This document shows positions 25,065 to 33,870 of a stretch of 64,000 nt of DNA, one piece after another (positions within the stretch are counted from its first letter, which is position 1; every line of letters starts with the position of its first letter). Origin of the DNA: Vannielia litorea (GTDB lineage Bacteria; Pseudomonadota; Alphaproteobacteria; Rhodobacterales; Rhodobacteraceae); contig NZ_JAHVJR010000001.1 in assembly GCF_019801175.1 (NCBI RefSeq), positions 2,604,001 to 2,668,000 of the forward strand. Direction: 5' to 3'. Both the position numbers and the translations under genes were made by a program. Below the pieces are notes generated by a model. The model saw only the letters and a list, made by a program, of their open reading frames with translations, did not search any database and had not been told where the DNA came from.

Positions 25065-25772
25065 TCACTCCTCCAGGGTCGCAAAATACGCGGCCAGCGC
25101 CGCGATCTCTTCGTCGCCGAGGCGCCCGGCGACCATGTTCATCACCGGGTGCTCGCGTTTCTTTTGCTTGTAGGCGTGCATGGCCACCACGAAATCCTCC
25201 TCGGGCCAGAGCACGATGGAGGGGATGCCGTCATCCCCGCCGGTGGCCTGGTGGCAGGTGGTGCATTCGGAGGCGAGATACTCGCCGTATTCGGGGTCGC
25301 CCACGAGGGCGAGGGTGGCCGGGTCGAGATCGTGGTCGGTGCCTTGGGCCGTGGGGTCGGCCTCGGGGATGTTGGCGGGCGAGGCGGAGAAGGTGCGCAA
25401 GTAGGCGATGAGATCGGCGCGCACCTGCGGGTCATCCTCGCCGCGATAGCTCATGCGGGTGCCCGGCACGATCTGCTTTGGGGTCTCGAGAAAGGCGTCG
25501 AGCGTATCGGCGTGCCACTCCAGCCCCTTGTCGCCCGCGCGGATGAAGGCCTTGGAATAGCGAAAGCCGTCTATCGAGCCGGCGCGGCGGCCAAAGAGGC
25601 CGTTGAGCGCCGGGCCGATGCGGTTTTTGGCCTCGGCGCCGACCTGATGGCAGCCCTTGCACTTGGCGAAGGCCTTTTCGCCGCGCTCCACATCGCCCGC
25701 CTCCGATGCCGCGCCCGCGCCCGGCAGGAGGCCGAGCGCGGTGAGCATGAGAGCGGTGCGGAGCGACCTCAT
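25065..25772 (-). CDS. soxE: diheme cytochrome c SoxE
   Basis: A 235-aa periplasmic c-type cytochrome with signal MRSLRTALMLTALGLLPGAG and two heme sites, CKGCH (Cys38, Cys41, His42) and CTTCH (Cys170, Cys173, His174). SoxE accepts electrons from the SoxF flavoprotein. The first heme domain is closely similar to the C-terminal domain of SoxD (FRYSKA/FKYSKA, SYRGEDD/SFNGLRKEDD), showing common origin. It overlaps the 3' end of soxD by 4 bp. Confidence 0.92.
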   Translation of the reverse strand: MRSLRTALMLTALGLLPGAGAASEAGDVERGEKAFAKCKGCHQVGAEAKNRIGPALNGLFGRRAGSIDGFRYSKAFIRAGDKGLEWHADTLDAFLETPKQIVPGTRMSYRGEDDPQVRADLIAYLRTFSASPANIPEADPTAQGTDHDLDPATLALVGDPEYGEYLASECTTCHQATGGDDGIPSIVLWPEEDFVVAMHAYKQKKREHPVMNMVAGRLGDEEIAALAAYFATLEE

Positions 25773-27082
25773 TCGGCGAAGGACCCGAGGTAGGCCTCGA
25801 CCGCCGCGATGTCATCCTCCTTGCGGAGGCCGTTGAACGACATTTTGGTGCCTTTCAGGTAGGCCTTGGGCTTGGCGAGGAAGCCTGCGAGGGTTTCAGT
25901 ATTCCAGACGAGCCCGCCCTCGCCCGCTTCGCTCATGGCCTTGGAGTATTTAAACCCTTCGACAGTGCCGGCGGTGCGGCCCATGATGCCGTTGAGCTGG
26001 GGGCCGGTCTTGTTTTCGGCGCCTGCGCCGACCTGATGGCAGGCTTTGCACTTCTTGAAGACCTTCTCGCCTGCCGCGATCAACTCGGGGTCGGCGGCGG
26101 CCATTGTGTCTTCGGCGGCGGGCTCCTCGGGGGCGGCCTCTTGGGTGGCAGGCTCCTCGGCGGCGACCGTTTCGACGGTTGCCTCTTCGGCCTGCGCCTC
26201 GTCGGCAGGGGCGGCCGCTTCGGTGACTTGTGCCACCTCTTCGGCTGCGCCCTCCTCCTCGGGGGTCACGTCGAGCACGGTGGCGCGCATCGTGATTTCG
26301 ACGATGTCCTTGCAGTTTTCCATGCAGGGTTCGGCGCGCCATTGCGGATATTCCGTTTCGGCGCGGTCATCGACGATGAAGCCCTCGGCGTTGGGCATCT
26401 CGACCTCAAGGAAGTTCTCCCGTGTGAGCACGAAGTCCTCGTCTACCATGAAGTTCGAATACAGAATGTAGGCCGTGATGGCGTAGGTGTCATCTGCCGA
26501 GAGGGTCTGGGCCGCGCCGAAGGGCATGGAGCGGTGGATGTAGTCGAAGGTGGTGGAGAGGTAGGGCCAGTAGGAGCCGACCGTCTTGAGCGGGTCTTCG
26601 TCGGCAAGGGTACCGTCGCCGCCCGCGAGCTTGGGCCAGTTGCCGGAGCCTTCGGCGAATTCGCCGTGGCAGACGGCGCAGTTTTCGGAGAAGAGCGCCT
26701 CGCCGTCTTCGACGGAGCCGGAACCTTCGGGGAGGCCGCGACCGTCAGGCATGACCTTCACGTCCCACGCGGCGATTTCATCATCCGTGGCGGGGCGGCC
26801 GAGGCCGAATTTGGCGAGGACCACCGGGGCAGCCTCGGCGGGGGCCTCGGGCTGGCTTTCGGTGGGCTCGGCTGCCACCTCGGCGGGGGCCGCATCGGTG
26901 GCTTGCGCTGCTTCTTCGGCCACGGGTTCGGGCGTGGTTTGCGCTTCGGCGGCGGGGATCGCCTGACCGCGCAGCGGCGCGGGCACATCGACCACGAACT
27001 GGTCGGCGGCGATGTAGGCCGCGCCGAGCAGGGTGGCGGTGCCACCCAGAGCGGGGGCGAAGATATTAAGAAACTTCGACAT
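25769..27082 (-). CDS. soxD: diheme cytochrome c SoxD with long acidic linkers
   Basis: The cytochrome subunit of sulfane dehydrogenase Sox(CD)2. An N-terminal hydrophobic segment (about 7-27), a first heme domain with CAVCH (Cys135, Cys138, His139) and a second with CKACH (Cys345, Cys348, His349). Two Ala/Glu/Pro-rich low-complexity linkers at about residues 45-88 and 275-330 make this 437-aa protein longer than the Paracoccus SoxD I recall (about 384 aa). Its first bases overlap the end of soxC by 17 bp. Confidence 0.93.
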   Translation of the reverse strand: MSKFLNIFAPALGGTATLLGAAYIAADQFVVDVPAPLRGQAIPAAEAQTTPEPVAEEAAQATDAAPAEVAAEPTESQPEAPAEAAPVVLAKFGLGRPATDDEIAAWDVKVMPDGRGLPEGSGSVEDGEALFSENCAVCHGEFAEGSGNWPKLAGGDGTLADEDPLKTVGSYWPYLSTTFDYIHRSMPFGAAQTLSADDTYAITAYILYSNFMVDEDFVLTRENFLEVEMPNAEGFIVDDRAETEYPQWRAEPCMENCKDIVEITMRATVLDVTPEEEGAAEEVAQVTEAAAPADEAQAEEATVETVAAEEPATQEAAPEEPAAEDTMAAADPELIAAGEKVFKKCKACHQVGAGAENKTGPQLNGIMGRTAGTVEGFKYSKAMSEAGEGGLVWNTETLAGFLAKPKAYLKGTKMSFNGLRKEDDIAAVEAYLGSFAE

Positions 27083-28331
27083 TTTCAGCGCTCCCGTCTG
27101 TGTTCACATGCCAGGTCTGGATGCAGTTGTTGTGGTAGACCGAGTTGAGGCCGCGCACTTCGCGCAGCTGGGCCTTGGTCGGCTGGACATAGCCGGTTTC
27201 ATCCATCGCGCGGCTTTGCAGCAGCATCTCGGAGCCGTCCCACTCGGTATCGAGGTAGAAGCGGGTCAGGGCCTTGGTGTCGCCCTGGGTGCGGCCAAGG
27301 CGGGCCGTCTCCCATGTTTTGCCGCCGTCCTTGGACACGTCGACACGGGTGATCCGCCCGTGGCCGGACCATGCCATGCCGGTGATGACCAGCGGGCCGG
27401 GGCCGTGGGTAATGGGAGCCTGCGGGCTGGGGGAGGTGACGACCGATTTGGCATCCATCACCCATGTCCACTTGCGGGAGGTGCCGTCTGCCAGCGTGTC
27501 GGTGTATTTGGAGGTTTCCTCGCGGCTCTCCACGGCGGCGTCGGTCACCTCGATGCGGCGGAGCCATTTGACCCACATGTTGCCTTCCCAGCCGGGAACG
27601 ACGAGGCGCACCGGGTACCCGTGCTCTTTACGCAAAGCCTCGCCGTTTGCCTTGAAGGCCACGAGCACATCGTCGAGCGCCTTTTCCATCGGGATCGAGC
27701 GGCCGTTGGAGGAGGCATCGGCCCCCTCGACATAGACCCAGCGGCCCTCGGTGGCGCCTTGATACCCGGCCTCGTTCAGCAGGGTGCGGAGCGGGATGCC
27801 GGTATATTCCATGTTGTGGATCATGCCGTGGGTGAACTGGGCGCCGTTCAGCTGGGCGCCGGCCCATTCCATGCCGGTGTTGGCCGCGCATTCGCAGAAA
27901 TAGACGTGGTTCTCGCGCGGGAAGCGCTCGAGATCGGCATAGGTGAAGACCAGTGGCTGAAGATCCAGCCCGTTGATCATCAGGCGGTAATCCTCCTTGC
28001 GCAGCTCGATGGCGCCGGAGTGGTGGCGCTCGAAGGCACAGCCCTGAGGCGTGATGGTGCCGTCGAGCGCGTGGATGGGCGTGAAGTTGATCGAGGAGAT
28101 CGGATCGGCGGTGAGCCAGGGCACGTTGCGGCGGATCACGTCACCCTCATATTCGATCGGCATGCCGTAGGGGGTGGCATCGACGCCTTCGCCGAGGCTC
28201 ATGGCCCAATCCTGCGGCTCGGTGATCAGCGGATCACCTTCGGCGCGGGCCTGCGCGGCCAGCGTGCCTGCCGCGGCGGCGGCGGAGCCGGCCAGAACGG
28301 CGCGGCGAGAGAGTTTGAGATCGTCGCTCAT
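27066..28331 (-). CDS. soxC: sulfane dehydrogenase molybdenum subunit SoxC
   Basis: A 421-aa sulfite-oxidase-family molybdoenzyme that with SoxD oxidises the sulfane sulfur bound to SoxY. The Tat signal KLSRRAVLAGSAAAAAG fits export with the Mo cofactor bound. The pterin-coordinating Cys is probably Cys148 in FCECAANTG. A C-terminal Mo-co dimerisation domain is present from about residue 310. The start at 28331 has GAGGAG upstream. Presence of soxCD means thiosulfate can be oxidised completely without sulfur globules. Confidence 0.94.
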   Translation of the reverse strand: MSDDLKLSRRAVLAGSAAAAAGTLAAQARAEGDPLITEPQDWAMSLGEGVDATPYGMPIEYEGDVIRRNVPWLTADPISSINFTPIHALDGTITPQGCAFERHHSGAIELRKEDYRLMINGLDLQPLVFTYADLERFPRENHVYFCECAANTGMEWAGAQLNGAQFTHGMIHNMEYTGIPLRTLLNEAGYQGATEGRWVYVEGADASSNGRSIPMEKALDDVLVAFKANGEALRKEHGYPVRLVVPGWEGNMWVKWLRRIEVTDAAVESREETSKYTDTLADGTSRKWTWVMDAKSVVTSPSPQAPITHGPGPLVITGMAWSGHGRITRVDVSKDGGKTWETARLGRTQGDTKALTRFYLDTEWDGSEMLLQSRAMDETGYVQPTKAQLREVRGLNSVYHNNCIQTWHVNTDGSAENVEVS

Positions 28332-28369
28332 GGGGGTGTGCTCCTCATTCACGGGGGTGTGGGTGGTGG

Positions 28370-30067
28370 TCAGTCGACCACCACTTTCACGTTGTCATGG
28401 TCACCTGCGGTGACCGTGCCGAGTTTCTTGATATGGCTTTCGACCACGTCCCAGATGGGCGGGCCTTCGGTGCCTTCGTTGACCGAGGCCCAGCCGGCGA
28501 CGGTGTAGTTTTTGGCGGGGTCGATGGGCTCGCCGGTGGAGAGCAGGGTCATGCCTGAGATGCGCTCGCCCTGCGGCTTGTTGATATCGATCTGGTAGCC
28601 CATGCCACCGATGCGGACCATGTCGCCGCCCTGCTGGTAGTAGGGGTCGGGGTTGAATATGTTGTCGGCCACGTCCTCAAGGATGACCTTGATGAATTCG
28701 CCAGTCATTTCAGTGCGATAGGCGTTAGGGTAGGTCATGGAGGTGACGTTGAAGATGTCTTCGCGGGTGATGTCCTGCCCCGGGATCATCGAGGCGCCCC
28801 AGCGGACACCGGGGGACATGGCGATCTGCGCGTCGCGCTCCGACAGGAGGGCGTCGCAGATCAGGTCGTCCCATGTGCCGTTGAAGTTGCCGCGGCGGTA
28901 GAGGGTGGTGTCGGTCTGACCGATGACCTCGGACATTTCGGCCTCGTAGGGCGCCCGCTGCTCGTCGATGAGGGCGGTCATGTCAGCGTCGGGCGCGATG
29001 ACATCGGAAAAAATCGGGATGAGCTTGTGGCGGTAGCCCATCATCCGGCCGTCACGCACATCGAGATCCACGCGGGAGACGAACTTGCCGTGGGAGCCGG
29101 AGGCGACGACGATGGTGTTGCCCACCACCACCGGCTCGGGGAGCGCGTCATGGGTGTGGCCGGAGAGGATCACGTCGATCCCCGGCACGACGGAGGCCAT
29201 CTTCTTGTCCACGTCGAAGCCGTTGTGGGAGAGGACGACGACCACCTCGGCGCCTTGGCTGCGGACCTCCTCGACCATCTCGGCCATGTGCTCGTCGCGG
29301 ATGCCGAAGGAGTATTCGGGGAACATCCAACCCGGGTTGGCGATGGGCATGTAGGGGAAGGCCTGGCCGATGACGGCGATCTTTGTGCCGCCGCGCTCGA
29401 AGAACTCGTAGGGCGGGAAGAGCTCTGCCGGTTCATCCCACTCGGCGTCGAAGATGTTCTGGCCGAGGGCGGCGAAGGGGAGGCCCTCGACGATTTCGTT
29501 CACCCGGTCGGAGCCGAGGGTGAACTCCCAGTGGAAGGTCATGGCGTCGGGCTTGAGCGCGTTCATGACGTTGACCATGTCCTGCCCCTGGGTTTGCAGG
29601 CAGGTGTAGGAGCCGTGCCATGTGTCGCCGCCATCGAGCAGGAGGGCATCGGGGCGGTCGGCGCGGATGGAATTGATGACGGTGGCGACGCGGTCGAGCC
29701 CGCCGACGCGGCCATATTGCGCGGCCAGCGCGGCGAAGTCGCCGGAGGAAAGGGCGTAGTGGGAGGGCGAGCCGTCTTCGATGCCGTAGAGCTTGCGGAA
29801 ATCGGCGCCGGTAATGTGGGGCACGACGCCCTTGTTCTCGCCCACGCCGAGGTTGACCGAAGGCTCGCGGAAGTAGACGGGCTTCAGCTGGGCGTGGATA
29901 TCGGTGACGTGGATGAGCGAGACGTTTCCGAAGGTTTCGAACTCCAGCAGCTGATCCTGCGTGAGCGCCTGCTGCGCGGCCAGACGCGCCCAGTTGCCGA
30001 AACCGGAGGTGCCGAGGAGGGCGGAGGCGGCCATGCCGACCTGAAGGAAATCGCGGCGGGAGATCAT
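28370..30067 (-). CDS. soxB: thiosulfohydrolase SoxB
   Basis: A 565-aa periplasmic di-manganese hydrolase that releases sulfate from SoxY-bound sulfonate. Tat signal MISRRDFLQVGMAASALLG; metallophosphatase motifs HVTDIHAQLKP (Asp56, His58), GGDTWHGS (Asp148), LSHNG and SGHTHDA, and a C-terminal 5'-nucleotidase domain. It begins a new segment of the cluster: a terminator-like hairpin and a promoter-like sequence separate it from soxA. Spacing to soxC is 38 bp. Confidence 0.95.
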   Translation of the reverse strand: MISRRDFLQVGMAASALLGTSGFGNWARLAAQQALTQDQLLEFETFGNVSLIHVTDIHAQLKPVYFREPSVNLGVGENKGVVPHITGADFRKLYGIEDGSPSHYALSSGDFAALAAQYGRVGGLDRVATVINSIRADRPDALLLDGGDTWHGSYTCLQTQGQDMVNVMNALKPDAMTFHWEFTLGSDRVNEIVEGLPFAALGQNIFDAEWDEPAELFPPYEFFERGGTKIAVIGQAFPYMPIANPGWMFPEYSFGIRDEHMAEMVEEVRSQGAEVVVVLSHNGFDVDKKMASVVPGIDVILSGHTHDALPEPVVVGNTIVVASGSHGKFVSRVDLDVRDGRMMGYRHKLIPIFSDVIAPDADMTALIDEQRAPYEAEMSEVIGQTDTTLYRRGNFNGTWDDLICDALLSERDAQIAMSPGVRWGASMIPGQDITREDIFNVTSMTYPNAYRTEMTGEFIKVILEDVADNIFNPDPYYQQGGDMVRIGGMGYQIDINKPQGERISGMTLLSTGEPIDPAKNYTVAGWASVNEGTEGPPIWDVVESHIKKLGTVTAGDHDNVKVVVD

Positions 30068-30084
30068 TGTAAGCTCATCCTGTA

Positions 30085-30112
30085 TTTATATGCGCATGTG
30101 TGCATCTGTCAG
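30085..30112 (-). promoter_or_regulatory. candidate soxB promoter
   Basis: On the minus strand CTGACA (-35, 5 of 6 to consensus) and TATAAA (-10, 5 of 6) are separated by 16 bp; the -10 lies 17 bp before the soxB start codon. Found by eye only. It would let soxBCDEF be transcribed independently of soxXYZA. Confidence 0.5.
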
Positions 30113-30122
30113 GGACAGAAAA

Positions 30123-30148
30123 CCCGCGCCGGATCGCTCCGACGCGGG
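30123..30148 (-). terminator. terminator or attenuator between soxA and soxB
   Basis: Inverted repeat CCCGCGCCGGA/TCCGACGCGGG with loop TCGC (10 of 11 arm positions paired), followed on the minus strand by TTTTCTG. It begins 6 bp after the soxA stop codon. It is probably an intra-cluster terminator that lowers soxB expression relative to soxXYZA. Confidence 0.72.
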
Positions 30149-30154
30149 CCTAGC

Positions 30155-31015
30155 TTACTGGCGAACTGCCGGGGTTTCGACCGAAAGGCCGTTGCCGCGC
30201 GAGGCGACGTAAAGCTCCAGCGCGCGGAACTCGTCGGAACCTTCGGCGAAGGTCTCGGCACGCGTGTCGCGGATGCAGCCCCGGAAGCGGTTGTGCTTGG
30301 AGATCAGCTTGGCCTGCTTCAGCCGGTAGGTGGGGAAGCCGTTGGTCTGCCCTTGGCTGAGATGGTCGGCGCGGATCATGTTGCCGTAGTTGTCTTCGTG
30401 GCAGTTGGCGCAGGACAGCTCGAGCTGGCCGTAGCGGGTGTAATACATCTCCTTGCCCTGCTCCCAGAAGGGGGCGGCGGGCCCGTCGATGGCCACGTTC
30501 ATCGGCATGCCGCGCGATTGCAGGCCGATCAGGGCGACCATGCCCTGCATCTCGTTGCCGGACCACTTCCAGGCGTCGGCGCCCATGCGCTCGGTGCGAC
30601 AGTCGTTGATGGCATCTTCCATCGTCACCAGCTTGCCGGTCTCTTCATCGACCTTCGGCATGGTGGGCGTGAGGCCTGCGAAAGTCTCTACGCCCTCGTG
30701 GCAGCCCTGACAGCTTTCACCCACGGTGCCCTCGGCGGTGGCATAAGCCTCCATCGCGGCATCCACGGTCAGCATGCCGGGGTTGTCGAAATCGTCCATC
30801 TCCAGCGACTGGGTCTCGTCGGTGCGGAAACGCCAGCCGGAGTAGATGGTATCGAACACGTCCGACAGGTGATCGGGCGCGGCGGTTTCGGTGACGATCT
30901 CGGTCTCGCCGTTGATGGTGAGGCTGTCCTCATCCGGCCCGGCGTGGGCAGCCACCGCGAAGGCGGATGCCGCAACCAGTGCGATGTAGCTTGCGCTCTT
31001 GCTTGCTTTGTTCAC
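30155..31015 (-). CDS. soxA: diheme cytochrome c SoxA
   Basis: SoxA and SoxX form the cytochrome that links thiosulfate to the SoxY cysteine. The 286-aa protein has a Sec signal (VNKASKSASYIALVAASAF). Two heme sites are present, CQGCH (Cys102, Cys105, His106) and CANCH (Cys202, Cys205, His206), so this is the diheme type. The catalytic Cys247 lies in FRGCIRDTRAE. I chose the GTG at 31015 because it opens the signal peptide and is preceded by AGGGAGG; longer in-frame starts run into soxZ. It lies 31 bp after soxZ. Confidence 0.94.
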   Translation of the reverse strand: MNKASKSASYIALVAASAFAVAAHAGPDEDSLTINGETEIVTETAAPDHLSDVFDTIYSGWRFRTDETQSLEMDDFDNPGMLTVDAAMEAYATAEGTVGESCQGCHEGVETFAGLTPTMPKVDEETGKLVTMEDAINDCRTERMGADAWKWSGNEMQGMVALIGLQSRGMPMNVAIDGPAAPFWEQGKEMYYTRYGQLELSCANCHEDNYGNMIRADHLSQGQTNGFPTYRLKQAKLISKHNRFRGCIRDTRAETFAEGSDEFRALELYVASRGNGLSVETPAVRQ

Positions 31016-31046
31016 GCGTCCCTCCCTGAACGTGTGCGGCGTGGGA

Positions 31047-31376
31047 TCAGCCGACGGTGATTTCCTTGGTCTCGGTGTAGGTCGAGCCATCATCATCTTG
31101 CCAGGTGAACTCGAAGGTCCCGCTCTCGGGCACGGTGGCCTCGAACTCAAAATACGGGTTGGTCGAGATCGCCGGCTCCATCTTCACGTCGATCACGGTC
31201 TCGCCGTTGAAGGTGCAGGTGAAGTGGTTGATGATCGAGCGCGGAATGGGGTTGCCGTCGCCATCCTTGCGCTGGCCGCTCTCCATGGGGTGCGAGATCA
31301 GGGTCTTGATCGTGATCGCCTCGCCGGCAGAGGCCGACTTGGGGACTTTGACGCGGGGTTTGACACCAGATGCCAT
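31047..31376 (-). CDS. soxZ: thiosulfate-carrier subunit SoxZ
   Basis: A 109-aa immunoglobulin-like protein that pairs with SoxY. Typical blocks: VKVPKSASAGEAITIKTLI, HPMESGQRKDGDG and NHFTCTFNG. It has no signal peptide, consistent with co-export with SoxY. It lies 25 bp after soxY. Confidence 0.95.
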   Translation of the reverse strand: MASGVKPRVKVPKSASAGEAITIKTLISHPMESGQRKDGDGNPIPRSIINHFTCTFNGETVIDVKMEPAISTNPYFEFEATVPESGTFEFTWQDDDGSTYTETKEITVG

Positions 31377-31401
31377 TGTTTTCGTCTCCTCTATCTCTGC
31401 C

Positions 31402-31821
31402 TCAGCCGCCGCAGCCGCCGATGGTGACTTTCACGGTTGCGGACGCCTGCTTGAAGCTGCCGTCTGCTATTTTGGCCACTGCGATCACGTCTTGCGTTTT
31501 GGCGAGGCGGATGCGGGTGGAGCCGGACTGCGACGCGGCGAGCGCACCGAAGGTGAAGGTGGCGACAGCGGGCGTGGGGTTGCCCGTGGCCAGCACCATG
31601 ATGCTCTCTGCGCCTTCGGCGGACACGCCGACCGGCACGGTGTTGCCGTTCTCGGCAATCTCGGGTGCGTCGATGGTGACGCCGCCTTCGGCCACGTCGG
31701 CCCCGCCGGTGAAGGCGGAGATCGCATCGGCCACGGCATCGGCCATGGCGGGCATCGGCAGGGCGGCGGCCAGAGCGGCGCCAGCACCGAGGAAGAGGGT
31801 GTCTCGTCTGCTAAGGGTCAT
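31402..31821 (-). CDS. soxY: sulfur-carrier subunit SoxY
   Basis: A 139-aa Tat-exported carrier (MTLSRRDTLFLGAGAALA) that holds sulfur intermediates on a C-terminal cysteine. The protein ends IGGCGG, the canonical swinging-arm motif GGCGG. SoxXA loads it, SoxB and SoxCD process it, and SoxV/SoxW keep the cysteine reduced. Confidence 0.96.
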   Translation of the reverse strand: MTLSRRDTLFLGAGAALAAALPMPAMADAVADAISAFTGGADVAEGGVTIDAPEIAENGNTVPVGVSAEGAESIMVLATGNPTPAVATFTFGALAASQSGSTRIRLAKTQDVIAVAKIADGSFKQASATVKVTIGGCGG

Positions 31822-31866
31822 TGAAGCCTCCTTGGCGGCCCGCAGATCGGGCCGGTGAGCAATGGG

Positions 31867-32343
31867 TTATTCGTCTTTCAGGGTCATCAGGAAGGCGACG
31901 ACATCCTCGACATCCTGAGCGGTCAGAAGCGGGGCGACATCGCCCTCATGGGCCTTGCCGGTGTAGGCGTTGCCGAGCCGGATGAAGCCCTCGGTCTTGT
32001 AGAACGACGGCATCATGGTGCCCTCGAAGGTTTTCTTGGCGTTCGCCACGATCCCGCGCAGCTCGGCCTCGGTCCAGCGGCTGCCGGCTCCGTCGAGCGC
32101 CGGGCCGATCTCGCCCTGGAAGGCCAGTTCGGGCAGCGCGCCGATCTGGTGGCAGGCGACGCAGTTGCCCGCGCCCTTGTTCATCAGCACCGCGCCATTC
32201 TCGACATCACCGGGCGCGCCGGTGAGCGAGGCTTCGACTGCGCCGTAATCATCGTAGGCAACGGCGGTGGGGGCGACGGTTTCGGCCCAGGCTGCCGTGC
32301 CGAGCACGGTTGCGGCGGCGATCGCTCCAAGCGTTTTGTTCAT
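31867..32343 (-). CDS. soxX: monoheme cytochrome c SoxX
   Basis: A 158-aa periplasmic cytochrome with signal MNKTLGAIAAATVLGTAAW, heme motif CVACH and the distal ligand Met in TMMPSF. It forms the SoxXA complex. Met at 32343 has a GGGAGGGA site and opens the signal peptide. It is the first structural gene of soxXYZA, 89 bp downstream of a SqrR-type operator. Confidence 0.94.
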   Translation of the reverse strand: MNKTLGAIAAATVLGTAAWAETVAPTAVAYDDYGAVEASLTGAPGDVENGAVLMNKGAGNCVACHQIGALPELAFQGEIGPALDGAGSRWTEAELRGIVANAKKTFEGTMMPSFYKTEGFIRLGNAYTGKAHEGDVAPLLTAQDVEDVVAFLMTLKDE

Positions 32344-32431
32344 GATCCCTCCCTTGGGTGGCCGGGCCGCTGCGGACCCGCTACCTTTGTCGGCATACGG
32401 TAGCGCACAACCGGGCACCACCGCAATAACA

Positions 32432-32449
32432 AATTCAGTTACCTGAATT
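32432..32449. promoter_or_regulatory. SoxR/SqrR-type operator in the soxW-soxX gap
   Basis: Perfect inverted repeat AATTCAG-TTAC-CTGAATT. It contains ATTC-N8-GAAT exactly, the pattern reported for R. capsulatus SqrR. The P. pantotrophus SoxR repressor is known to bind the soxW-soxX intergenic region, the same place as here. The site lies 89 bp before the soxX start codon on the minus strand, in a range typical for promoter overlap. Confidence 0.75.
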
Positions 32450-32478
32450 ATTGATTATGTTGCAGCGCAGCATTGGCC

Positions 32479-33039
32479 TCAGCCCTGCTGCTCGGCGAAC
32501 TTGCGGGCGTGGTATTTTTGAAAGGGTTCATCGCCCTCGTAGCCCTTTTCCAGCACCCAGGTCAGCAGGTTCATGGTGGTCCATTTGCCAAAGGCACCGG
32601 GCATGGTGACCACGGCGGCCTGCGATCCGGTTTTGCCGTCCTCGACATCTTCGGGGAAGAAGAGAATCGTCGGGGTGAAGAGCGCGTTCCAGCGTTTGAC
32701 CATGTCTTTCTCGGCCATTGCCTCGCCGTCGAAGTCGGTCACCTCGATGTCGCCGAACATGTTCAGGCGGACGACGAAGAAGTTCTCTTCGATCAGCTGT
32801 TTCACCGTCGGGTCGGAAAACACCTCTTCGTGCATCTTGGTGCAGTAGATGCAGCCGCGCTGCTCGATGATGACCATGAAGCGTTTGCCCTCGGCTCCCG
32901 CCTCGGCCAGATCCTCGGACATGTCCTTGAAGGTGTCGCGGAACCACGGCTCGATGTGCAGCCCGTCGTCGCCCAGTTCGGCGGCATGGCTAGCACTGGC
33001 CATGAGGGCGGCAGCGAGGAAGGTGAGCAGGCGTTTCAT
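32479..33039 (-). CDS. soxW: periplasmic thioredoxin SoxW
   Basis: A 186-aa exported thioredoxin-fold protein (signal MKRLLTFLAAALMASASHA) with the redox pair in RGCIYCTKM and the cis-Pro segment TPTILFF. It receives electrons from the membrane protein SoxV and helps reductive reactivation of the SoxYZ cysteine. The start at 33039 opens the signal; the frame extends upstream without support. It lies 14 bp after soxV. Confidence 0.92.
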   Translation of the reverse strand: MKRLLTFLAAALMASASHAAELGDDGLHIEPWFRDTFKDMSEDLAEAGAEGKRFMVIIEQRGCIYCTKMHEEVFSDPTVKQLIEENFFVVRLNMFGDIEVTDFDGEAMAEKDMVKRWNALFTPTILFFPEDVEDGKTGSQAAVVTMPGAFGKWTTMNLLTWVLEKGYEGDEPFQKYHARKFAEQQG

Positions 33040-33053
33040 GGGTGCCTCCTTGG

Positions 33054-33791
33054 TCAGTTGGTGAAGGCCGGGAATTTCTCGATCAGCCACCATGCGATGG
33101 CGTTGACGGTCCCGGTGAGAATTAGGACGGCGAAGAGGATGAGCAAGGCGCCCATGACCTTCTCCATCTTGCCGAGGTGTTTGCGGAAGGCCCCGGCGAA
33201 CTGCATGAAGGGCGCGGTGAAGAGCGCGGCGAGGATGAAGGGCAGCACCATGCCCGCGCCGAAGACGTTGACCATGAGCAGGCCGCGCCATGCGGTCTCA
33301 CCCGTGGAGGCCATCATGAAGACGCCGGTGAGCACGCCGCCGACACAGGGCGTCCACCCGGCCATGAAGGCGAGGCCGACGAGGTAGCTCGACCAGATGG
33401 TCATGTTGGAGGTGTCGCCCGCGTCGATCTGGAGGGTGCGGTCGAGGAAGCCGATGCGGTAGAGGCCGAGGAAGTGCAGGCCCATGATCAGCACCAGCGC
33501 CCCGGCGGCGTAGCGGAAGTAGTCGATGTAGGTCTTGAACAGTTCGGAAATGGCAAAGGCCCCTGCCCCGAGAATCGCGAAGACGGTCATCATGCCGAGC
33601 GAGAACATAATGGCGGAGGCGATCAGCCGCAGGCGGGCGCCGCGAGCGAGGGTGCCATCGGCGGAGATTTCGGACATGCCGACCCCGGCCATGTAGCTGA
33701 GGTAGAAGGGCACGATGGGCAGCACGCAGGGCGAGAAGAACACGATGAGCCCGCCGATGAAGGCGCTCCAGATGCCGACGTCGAGCAGCAT
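33054..33791 (-). CDS. soxV: CcdA-type thiol-disulfide membrane transporter SoxV
   Basis: A 245-aa protein with six transmembrane segments that passes reducing equivalents from cytoplasmic thioredoxin to SoxW. The two functional Cys are in SPCVLPIVP and TPCVGGVLTG. I chose Met at 33791 (MLLDVGIWSAF), which gives the usual SoxV length and N-terminus, over an in-frame ATG at 33821. It is the first gene of the minus-strand run, divergent from soxS. Confidence 0.92.
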   Translation of the reverse strand: MLLDVGIWSAFIGGLIVFFSPCVLPIVPFYLSYMAGVGMSEISADGTLARGARLRLIASAIMFSLGMMTVFAILGAGAFAISELFKTYIDYFRYAAGALVLIMGLHFLGLYRIGFLDRTLQIDAGDTSNMTIWSSYLVGLAFMAGWTPCVGGVLTGVFMMASTGETAWRGLLMVNVFGAGMVLPFILAALFTAPFMQFAGAFRKHLGKMEKVMGALLILFAVLILTGTVNAIAWWLIEKFPAFTN

Positions 33792-33870
33792 GGCCGCCTC
33801 CTCCTTTTTACGGGCTGTCATTTTGGGCCATCCGCGCGCGGGCAGCGCACTGACGACGGGCCTTGTTTCG

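Noticed and set aside
29027..31060. 677-codon plus-strand frame opposite soxB and soxA
   Set aside because: It is antisense to two confident cytochrome/hydrolase genes, has repetitive Ala/Gly/His/Val content typical of GC-rich shadow frames and no family motif.
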